Assembly: GCA_016200385.1 (NCBI GenBank)
Contig: JACQEV010000210.1
Span: 1 to 8,784 of the forward strand
DNA length: 8,784 nt
Reading direction: 5' to 3'
DNA from: Candidatus Methylomirabilota bacterium
GTDB lineage: Bacteria; Methylomirabilota; Methylomirabilia; Methylomirabilales; Methylomirabilaceae
The first letter of the stretch is position 1, and the number at the start of each line of letters is the position of its first letter. Positions 1-5,158 of this stretch are shown here, piece by piece. A model generated the notes under the pieces. That model saw nothing but the letters and a program-made list of their open reading frames with translations, had not been told where the DNA came from and did no database searches. Both the position numbers and the translations under genes were made by a program.

Positions 1-4
1 ATGA

Positions 5-244
5 GGTTTTTCAGGTGCTGAGTGGGTAGTCCGGACGGCATGTGGGGAGCGGTCGGGAAGAAAGCAGCGCATCGAGGAGCGCAATCGCTGGTACCGCGTT
101 GAATACCAGAGGCTCAGACAGGAGAGGAAGCGCATCGCGGCCGAGCGGCTCATGGAGGTCCTCCTCGATGAGGGGAAAAAGTGGCTCGGTGAACTTGGCG
201 AAATATCAATCGAACGCCTGAAACGGATCCTTTATGGCAAGTAG
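5..244 (+). CDS. Unidentified reading frame, C-terminal part only; start unresolved
   Basis: An open frame runs from just after a TGA at 2-4 to a TAG at 242-244. The last 60 or so residues look like real protein: strongly basic and helical, rich in Arg, Glu, Leu and Lys, with segments such as RLRQERKRIAAERLMEV and ending in ERLKRILYGK. There is no convincing start: the only in-frame ATG is at 152, would leave just 30 residues, and has no good ribosome binding site. Because the frame is closed at its 5' end inside the window, this is not simply a gene cut by the edge. It may be the end of a frameshifted or decayed gene that begins upstream, or may use an unusual start. I do not recognise the family. 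It precedes a strong terminator on the same strand, which fits its being the end of a separate transcription unit. Confidence 0.35.
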   Translation, partial: GFSGAEWVVRTACGERSGRKQRIEERNRWYRVEYQRLRQERKRIAAERLMEVLLDEGKKWLGELGEISIERLKRILYGK

Positions 245-290
245 GCGATAGAACTTCATTTCTCTCTCGAATTTTTAGTCATACTTACTG

Positions 291-325
291 GCCTGGCAGC
301 GACTGCTGTCAGGCTTTTTGTTTTT
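291..325 (+). terminator. Rho-independent terminator
   Basis: A 9-bp stem (GCCTGGCAG at 291-299 pairing with CTGTCAGGC at 306-314, with one G-U pair) encloses a 6-base loop (300-305). It is followed directly by a T-rich tract, TTTTTGTTTTT, at 315-325. This is a classic intrinsic terminator on the plus strand. It lies 47 bases after the TAG of the upstream reading frame and separates that material from the cobalamin operon. Confidence 0.88.
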
Positions 326-512
326 GCCAGGCGGGATTGTCTGCCACGTGTTTTGAGGATAGGCGAAATCTGGTGACGTGTGGGTCCGGCCTTTCCTCTT
401 CTCCGCCGACATTGTAGAGTGCAGCGACGGATCCATTCACCGCACTAAACGGGTTGCCCTCGAAGATGTAGAGGTGCGGGTCAGGGGAGGTTGTCAAAGG
501 GGAGGGAGAAGC
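326..512 (+). other. Leader region of the cobalamin operon, no clear regulatory element
   Basis: This stretch lies between the terminator and the first well-initiated reading frame. I searched it by eye for a B12-box (AGYCAGGAGACCTGCC-like) and the other conserved parts of a cobalamin riboswitch and did not find a convincing set. A spaced GCCAGG...CTGCC at 326-342 is the closest, but it lacks the upstream conserved core because the terminator occupies that place. No convincing -35/-10 pair stands out. The operon promoter is expected here or slightly downstream, by inference only. Confidence 0.4.
499..505 (+). promoter_or_regulatory. Strong Shine-Dalgarno sequence for the start at 513
   Basis: GGGGAGG lies within the purine run AAAGGGGAGGGAG (496-508), 7 bases before the ATG at 513. 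It selects that ATG and indicates that translation of a signal-peptide protein began here, even though the frame is later disrupted. Confidence 0.6.
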
Positions 513-933
513 ATGCGAAAGACCCAATATCTTTCAGTTCTTCTCACCGTTATGACGAGTCTCCTCTCATGGCGGAGCCCGGAGGTTTCCGCTCAGTCAG
601 TCTTGAACGTTGGACTCAGGCATCCACCCAAGAGTTTCGTGTATGTGGCCGACCGCGAGTCCAATGTAAGGGTACATTCGGACGGCGTTCCCTCTCGGCT
701 CGGGTTATGTCCTATGGCTCGTCACGGGTAAGTATCTCCTCTCCAACCGAACCCCCGTTCAAGGAAGGGGCCTCGTTCCTGGCATCGCCGAAGAGGATGC
801 TGCAAGGATCCTCGAGCGCGCAGTGGCCGCTCTGGAGGGCCGGGGAGAGGCGGCCCAGGATAGCGATCTCGAGGAGATCACTCCTGACAAAGGCAACGGG
901 GCAGGGGACGGGGGATTCTCTGATGTCCGCTGA
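513..933 (+). pseudogene. Frame-disrupted secreted protein, possible S41 peptidase C-terminal remnant
   Basis: The ATG at 513 has a strong ribosome binding site and opens a signal-peptide-like N-terminus: MRKTQ, then a hydrophobic stretch YLSVLLTVMTSLLSW, then PEVSAQS. That frame ends at 729-731. Downstream, the frame with protein-like composition and good GC at third positions is a different one, open from 670 to a TGA at 931-933. It reads GYIRTAFPLGSGYVLW, then LVTGKYLLSNRTPVQGRG and LVPGI. This resembles the end of S41/C-terminal processing peptidases (GKG..QT..PL..G..L.LT..RYYTPSGRSIQG.GI.PDI). A third frame just before it gives VCGRPRVQCKG, which could supply the GKG-like part if one base were lost near 670-672. 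A full S41 enzyme would be far longer, so a large internal deletion as well as frameshifts would be needed. The TGA overlaps the cbiX ATG (923), as if the two were once translationally coupled. Alternatives are an unrelated small secreted protein with a sequencing error. The family call is tentative. Confidence 0.38.
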
Positions 934-1807
934 GGCCATGCTTCTGGTCGGTCATGGAAGCCGGGACGCTGAGGGGAACCAGGAATTTCTCCGGTTTGTG
1001 GAGAGGATGCGGTTCGCGTTCCCTGAGATCGCCGTCGAGGCCTGCTTCATCGAGCTAGCAGAGCCGTCCATCCCCCAGGGGGCCGATCGGTGCGTGGCAT
1101 TGGGAGCGAGGCGTGTGGTGGTCCTTCCGGTGATCCTGTTCGCGGCGAGCCACGTGAAGGTAGAGATTCCCCTTAAAATTGACCAGGCCCAGAGACGGCA
1201 TCCAGCTGTGGACTTCCGCTATGGTCGGCATCTTGGCATCCACCACCGGATCTTCGAGATCCTCGACGAGCGATTGGCGGGAGCCGAGGCCGCGCTTCCG
1301 CCTGGACCCCGGGCAGAGACGGCTGTGCTCGTGATCGGCCGGGGCAGCAGCGATCCTGACGCCAATGGGGACCTCTACAAGGTCTCTCGGCTCCTATGGG
1401 AAGGGCGTGGATATGGCGGGGTCGAGACCTGCTTTATAGGCATTACCCACCCCGACTTTCCGGAAGGCATCCGACGCTGTGTGGCATTGGGGGCACGACG
1501 GATTCTGGCCCTTCCCTATTTCCTGTTCACGGGGGTCCTGATCCGGCGAATGCGGGATCGCCTGAGGGAGTGTCAGCTCCTGTACCCAGAGATTCCGATG
1601 AGGTTGGCGGGCTATCTCGGGGACCATCCTAGCCTGGTAGAGATTCTGGCGGAGCGCCGAGCAGAGGCGGTGAACGGAACAGCCCTCATGAACTGCGGGA
1701 TGTGCAAATATCGGGTCCTTCTGCCCGGTCAGGAAGCTGGTCAGAACGCAGGGGCGAAAGTCTGCGAGAAGGTGGAATTAAATGCCTTAGCCTCCTCAGG
1801 ACGCTAG
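923..1807 (+). CDS. cbiX: Sirohydrochlorin cobaltochelatase CbiX, long two-domain form
   Basis: CbiX inserts Co2+ into sirohydrochlorin to give cobalt-sirohydrochlorin, committing it to the early-cobalt B12 route in the cytoplasm. The ATG at 923 is preferred over the frame's extension upstream to 491 because GGGGGA lies 7 bases before it and the CbiX fold begins at once (LLVGHGSRD, residues 7-15). The 294-residue protein holds two chelatase-like domains. Domain 1 (about 1-120) has both expected metal/tetrapyrrole histidines, His11 in VGHGSR and His77 in AASHVK. Domain 2 (about 131-248) repeats the fold (VLVIGRGSSD; CVALGARR occurs in both) but has Arg140 and a Gly-Val-Leu stretch at the two histidine positions, so it is probably not catalytic. 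The tail carries MNCGMC (256-261), the MXCXXC motif known to bind an Fe-S cluster in Bacillus megaterium CbiX; no His-rich stretch is present. It is the first intact gene of the operon, 11 bases before cobA-hemD. Confidence 0.93.
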   Translation: MSAEAMLLVGHGSRDAEGNQEFLRFVERMRFAFPEIAVEACFIELAEPSIPQGADRCVALGARRVVVLPVILFAASHVKVEIPLKIDQAQRRHPAVDFRYGRHLGIHHRIFEILDERLAGAEAALPPGPRAETAVLVIGRGSSDPDANGDLYKVSRLLWEGRGYGGVETCFIGITHPDFPEGIRRCVALGARRILALPYFLFTGVLIRRMRDRLRECQLLYPEIPMRLAGYLGDHPSLVEILAERRAEAVNGTALMNCGMCKYRVLLPGQEAGQNAGAKVCEKVELNALASSGR

Positions 1808-1818
1808 ACGGGAGAGAG

Positions 1819-3363
1819 ATGGCAGAGTCGGTCGGAAAGGTCTACCTCATAGGAGCCGGGCCAGGGGATCCCGGGCTCTTCACCCAAAAGGGGGTCCGGT
1901 GCCTGGGAAAGGCGCACCTGGTGATCTGCGACCATCTGGCGGACCCTCGACTCCTCCGGTATGCCCGAGCTGATGCGGAGGTGATCTACGCGGGGAAGCG
2001 TGCTGGCCAAGGGACCTCTCAGGAAGAGATCAACCGCCTCATAGTTGTCCGGGCACGGGCGGGACAGGTCGTTGCCCGCCTCAAGGGCGGAGACCCGTTC
2101 ATCTTTGGCCGGGGCGGGGAAGAGGCCGAGGAGCTGTCCAAGGCCGGGATCCCCTTTGAGGTTGTCCCGGGCATTACGGCGGCCATCGCTGTGCCGGCTT
2201 ACGCCGGGATCCCCCTTACTCACCGGGACTTCGCCTCCAGCGTGGCCTTTGTCACGGGCCATGAGGATCCGACCAAGCCTCAATCGGGGATCGCCTGGGA
2301 GCAGCTCGCCAGGGGGATCGGCACCCTGGTGTTTCTCATGGGGGTCGGGCGCCTCCGCGAGATCGCCGAGCAGTTGGTCGCCCATGGTCGCCCGGCAGCG
2401 ACCCCTGCCGCCCTCATCCGCTGGGGCACGCGAGCGGAGCAGCGCACGGTTGTGGCACCGCTGGGGGAGATAGCGGCGCGGGCCGCCGAGGAAAACATAC
2501 GGCCTCCGGCCCTGCTGGTCGTGGGGGAGGTGGTACGGTTACAAGCGGCCTTGGCTTGGTTCGAGCGGAAGCCACTCTTCGGACGCCGCATCATCGTCGC
2601 TCGCTCGCGGGAGGAGCCCAGTCTCCTGGCCGAGATGCTGGAGGACGAGGGGGCGGAGGTGCTGGAGCTCCCCAGCATTCGAACCCTCCCGCCGGGAGAC
2701 TGGGGCCCACTGGACTCCAGCGTTGCCCGCCTACACGAGTATCAGTGGCTGTGCTTCACGAGTGCGACGTCGGTCACGTGTTTTTGGGGGCGGCTAGAGG
2801 CCGCAGGACGCGACGCGCGGGGCCTAGCACATCTCCGCATTGCGGCCTTCGGCCTGGCGACGCGGGAGGCCCTCCGGACGCGGGGCGTACACCCGGATCT
2901 GAGCATCGCGGGGTATCGGGCCGAACTGGTCGCCGGGGCGTTAGAGAGCATCGACCTCAGGCAGGCAGCGGTGCTGTTCCCTGGGGCGGTGGGCGCCAGG
3001 GAGAAAGTGCCCGATCTTTTCCGGCAGCGAGCAGCGCGAGTGGACGTTGTCCCGGCCTTCCGAACAGCGCTGGTGGGATGGGAGGATGAGGGCCTGGCGA
3101 CACTTCTCCGCGATGGGCAAATCGACGCCGTGGCCTTTACCAGCTCTTCTACCGTGGACAGTTTTCTTGAGGCGCTGGGGTCGGATAGGCGGGTAACCCT
3201 GTTCCACGGGGTGGCCGTTGCCTGCCTCGGACCGATGGTCACCGAGCGGGCGCGACGCGCCGGGCTTCCGGTGAACGTCGAACCCGACGAATCCAGTCTG
3301 GGCGCCCTCCAGGAGGCCCTGATTCGGTACTTCGCCAGAGAGGATCGGAGATGGCCGAGCTGA
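1819..3363 (+). CDS. cobA-hemD: Uroporphyrinogen-III C-methyltransferase / uroporphyrinogen-III synthase fusion
   Basis: One 514-residue protein joins two consecutive steps: HemD closes hydroxymethylbilane to uroporphyrinogen III, and CobA (SUMT) uses two S-adenosylmethionines to methylate C2 and C7, giving precorrin-2. Residues 1-252 are SUMT, with the Gly-rich loop GAGPGDPG (12-19), [16 protein letters not shown] (87-102), [16 protein letters not shown] (117-132) and ALLVVGEVV near 231-239. Residues 253-510 are HemD-like, starting [10 protein letters not shown] and carrying FTSATSV (313-319) and AFTSSSTV (439-446). HemD is poorly conserved, so this half is assigned from those motifs plus its position. 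The ATG at 1819 is chosen because it directly precedes the SUMT fold and has GGGAGAG just upstream; the longer frame to 1702 lies inside cbiX. The CysG-type dehydrogenase/ferrochelatase domain is absent, so another protein must oxidise precorrin-2. The end overlaps the next gene by 13 bases. This fusion order is common in bacteria. Confidence 0.93.
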   Translation: MAESVGKVYLIGAGPGDPGLFTQKGVRCLGKAHLVICDHLADPRLLRYARADAEVIYAGKRAGQGTSQEEINRLIVVRARAGQVVARLKGGDPFIFGRGGEEAEELSKAGIPFEVVPGITAAIAVPAYAGIPLTHRDFASSVAFVTGHEDPTKPQSGIAWEQLARGIGTLVFLMGVGRLREIAEQLVAHGRPAATPAALIRWGTRAEQRTVVAPLGEIAARAAEENIRPPALLVVGEVVRLQAALAWFERKPLFGRRIIVARSREEPSLLAEMLEDEGAEVLELPSIRTLPPGDWGPLDSSVARLHEYQWLCFTSATSVTCFWGRLEAAGRDARGLAHLRIAAFGLATREALRTRGVHPDLSIAGYRAELVAGALESIDLRQAAVLFPGAVGAREKVPDLFRQRAARVDVVPAFRTALVGWEDEGLATLLRDGQIDAVAFTSSSTVDSFLEALGSDRRVTLFHGVAVACLGPMVTERARRAGLPVNVEPDESSLGALQEALIRYFAREDRRWPS

Positions 3364-4505
3364 AAAAGGCATGCGTGGTGGCATCCTGCATGCGTACGCC
3401 TTCCGTCCGGGAGGTGACCTTCCAGATGCTTGAGCCGACGACTCTTCCACGCAGGGCGGGCCAGTATATTCTTCTCCACGCTCGCGGGCCCGACTGGGCG
3501 GTGGTGAAGCGAGCTTACTCCATCGCCTCGGCACCGCACGATCCCACTCGTTTCCGCCTGTGCGTGAAGCACATTCCGGGCGGGCCCGCCTCTACGTATA
3601 TCCACAGCCTGGTCGAGGGGAGCGAGATGCGCTTCTCGGGACCTTGGGGGAAATTCGTCGTGGACGATGAGGTTCAAGAGCTCAATCTCGTGGCGACCGG
3701 CACGGGAATGTCCGCCGTAGGCGCACTTCTCGAAGACGAGCTGGCGCGGGGTCGCGCCCGCCGCGTCACCTTGTGCTGGGGACTCCGCAACGAGGCAGAT
3801 GTCTTCAGGCTGCACGAGCTGGAGGCGATGGCCGCCGCCCGCCCCCGCTTCCGCTTCACCCTGGCGCTGTCGCGGCCGACGGAGGGCTGGTCGGGCTTCC
3901 GGGGGCGCGTCACGGACCTTCTCTTCCGGGACGGAGAACCACGGGGACTGTACTACCTGTCCGGCAATGGGGCCATGATCGCGGAGGCGGAAGAGATGCT
4001 CCGGTCGACCGGCCTTTCCGAGGCCTCCATTCGCAAAGAGGTGTTCTTCACGCCGGGGCAGATCCGGGTGCCGCTCAGCGAGGGCCAGAAGCGGCAGGCG
4101 AATCGGCGGCGGCCCGGTACTGTCGTTGTGGGCCTTGGACTTCACGCAGGCGCGGGCGCAGAAGAGATCTTGGCGGCCGTAGAGACGACCTTGATCTCGT
4201 GCAACCTCCGCCTGGGGGACGTACGCAACTTTGCGACCAACGCGGCGCGATCAGACGAGCCCAGTCTCCATGCCCTGACCCGGGACACCGGCGTGCCAGT
4301 GGAATTCTACCTGCCGCCCGAGCTGGAAAGGGACCAGTCCTGTGGCGCGATCCCGAGCCTGTGCGAGGTCGTGGCCCGGCTGAGCGCCGGTAGTACCGAG
4401 CTGCTGGTCCCCAAACGAAAGACAGGGTCAGTGACCGTAGCCATTGCCGCCGTGGCGTCGCCTCTGTCCGTAGGAGGGTCCGCTCATGCAGGCCGTACCC
4501 CCTAG
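3351..4505 (+). CDS. FAD/NAD(P)H oxidoreductase (FNR-type) fused to a CobE/CbiG C-terminal domain
   Basis: This 384-residue protein has two modules. Residues 1-240 look like a ferredoxin-NADP reductase-type flavoprotein: a beta-barrel FAD domain with RAYSIAS (54-60, the RxYS flavin motif), GPAST (78-82) and GPWGKF (97-102), then a nucleotide-binding domain with ATGTGMSAV (115-123), CWGLRNEADVF (142-152) and YLSGNGAMI (201-209). Two usual family residues differ: the Pro closing GTG(I)xP is Val, and the Cys of CGxxxM is Ser. After a basic linker, residues 255-370 match CobE/CbiG C-terminal: VVVGLGLHAGAGAEEIL, SDEPSLHALTRDTGVP and LLVPKRKTGSVTVAIA (351-366). The usual Cys-Arg-Arg of the first motif (GIGCRRG) is Leu-His-Ala here. 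CobE/CbiG C-terminal acts with other B12 enzymes in the steps around ring contraction; its exact job is unsettled. The N-terminal catalytic part of CbiG is missing. The gene overlaps hemD by 13 bases and cbiC by 20, so it belongs to the operon. I infer an electron-transfer role in corrin synthesis; the reaction is unknown. Confidence 0.82.
   Translation: MAELKKACVVASCMRTPSVREVTFQMLEPTTLPRRAGQYILLHARGPDWAVVKRAYSIASAPHDPTRFRLCVKHIPGGPASTYIHSLVEGSEMRFSGPWGKFVVDDEVQELNLVATGTGMSAVGALLEDELARGRARRVTLCWGLRNEADVFRLHELEAMAAARPRFRFTLALSRPTEGWSGFRGRVTDLLFRDGEPRGLYYLSGNGAMIAEAEEMLRSTGLSEASIRKEVFFTPGQIRVPLSEGQKRQANRRRPGTVVVGLGLHAGAGAEEILAAVETTLISCNLRLGDVRNFATNAARSDEPSLHALTRDTGVPVEFYLPPELERDQSCGAIPSLCEVVARLSAGSTELLVPKRKTGSVTVAIAAVASPLSVGGSAHAGRTP
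4471..4478 (+). promoter_or_regulatory. Shine-Dalgarno sequence for cbiC inside the preceding gene
   Basis: TAGGAGGG is a near-perfect ribosome binding site 7 bases before the cbiC ATG at 4486. It lies within the end of the upstream reductase-CobE gene and fixes the cbiC start, with a 20-base gene overlap that suggests coupled translation. Confidence 0.75.
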
Positions 4506-5154
4506 AGTTTCGCGTTCACCCCTCGCGCCGATCCTCCTGCCCGAGGCCATCGAGGCGGAGAGCTTCCGGATCATCGAGGCAGAGATGGGGCCGCATGAGT
4601 TCTCGGTCATCGAGTGGCCGGTGGTTCAACGCGCGATCCACGCCACCGCAGACTTTGACCTGGGACGCAGCATCGTGTTTCATCCACGGGCGGTAGAGGC
4701 GGGCATGGCCGCCATCCGGAAGGGATGCGACGTCGTGGCGGACGTGCAGATGGTCGAGGCGGGGATCAGCGCGCATCTCTTGGGCACCTTTGGCGGCCAG
4801 GTTCGCTGCTATATGGCTGACCCGGAGGTCGCGGAGACCGCCAAGGCGCAGGGGACAACTCGGGCCATCCAGGCCATGCGGAAGGCGGCCCAGCAGGCCC
4901 CGGGGGCCATCTACGCCATCGGGAACGCTCCCACGGCGCTGCTCGAGTTGGTGCGCCTAACCGAGGACGGTGAGGCAGAGGTGAGCCTCGTGATCGGCGT
5001 GCCGGTTGGATTCGTGTCCGCCGCGGAGGCCAAGGATCGTTTGCGGGAGCAGGGGCTGGTCCCGTACATCACGAACCGGGGGCGCAAGGGGGGCACGCCG
5101 GTGGCCGTGTCCATGACCAACGCGTTGCTGCGGATGGCCCAGAAAGGGCGATGA
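4486..5154 (+). CDS. cbiC: Cobalt-precorrin-8 methylmutase CbiC
   Basis: CbiC (CobH in the aerobic route) moves the methyl group from C11 to C12, turning cobalt-precorrin-8 into cobyrinic acid, the last change to the ring skeleton. The 222-residue length is normal for the family. Visible family features are VVQRAIHATADFD with His52, which matches the active-site histidine (His43 of Pseudomonas denitrificans CobH); VVADVQMVEAGI (83-94); AIGNAPTALLEL (144-155); VIGVPVGFVSA; and a C-terminal stretch NRGRKGGTPVAVSMTNALL. The ATG at 4486 is fixed by TAGGAGGG at 4471-4478. The gene overlaps the preceding fusion gene by 20 bases and ends 4 bases before cbiL-cbiH. The IHATADFD form is the type seen in CbiC rather than CobH, in keeping with an early-cobalt operon. 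Confidence 0.95.
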   Translation: MQAVPPRVSRSPLAPILLPEAIEAESFRIIEAEMGPHEFSVIEWPVVQRAIHATADFDLGRSIVFHPRAVEAGMAAIRKGCDVVADVQMVEAGISAHLLGTFGGQVRCYMADPEVAETAKAQGTTRAIQAMRKAAQQAPGAIYAIGNAPTALLELVRLTEDGEAEVSLVIGVPVGFVSAAEAKDRLREQGLVPYITNRGRKGGTPVAVSMTNALLRMAQKGR

Positions 5155-5158
5155 CCAG

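Noticed and set aside
326..347. A B12-box-like spacing of GCCAGG and CTGCC that might mark a cobalamin riboswitch.
   Set aside because: The central GAGAC is not there, and the conserved core that should lie 5' of the box is occupied by the terminator; no other riboswitch part is visible.
309..527. A minus-strand frame of 72 codons across the leader.
   Set aside because: No ribosome binding site or recognisable motif, and it runs through the terminator hairpin; best seen as chance.
491..922. An N-terminal extension of CbiX up to a TTG at 491.
   Set aside because: The extension is Ser/Arg-rich with no domain. Protein-like composition lies in other frames here, and ATG 923 has a good ribosome binding site and begins right at the CbiX fold.
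1702..1818. An extension of CobA-HemD upstream to ATG 1702.
   Set aside because: It lies mostly inside cbiX in another frame; ATG 1819 has its own GGGAGAG and starts directly before the SUMT fold.
2742..4145. A long minus-strand open frame (467 codons) opposite hemD and the reductase gene.
   Set aside because: The plus strand carries clear enzyme motifs throughout; the minus frame is Arg/Pro/Ser-rich, as expected for the shadow of a GC-rich gene.
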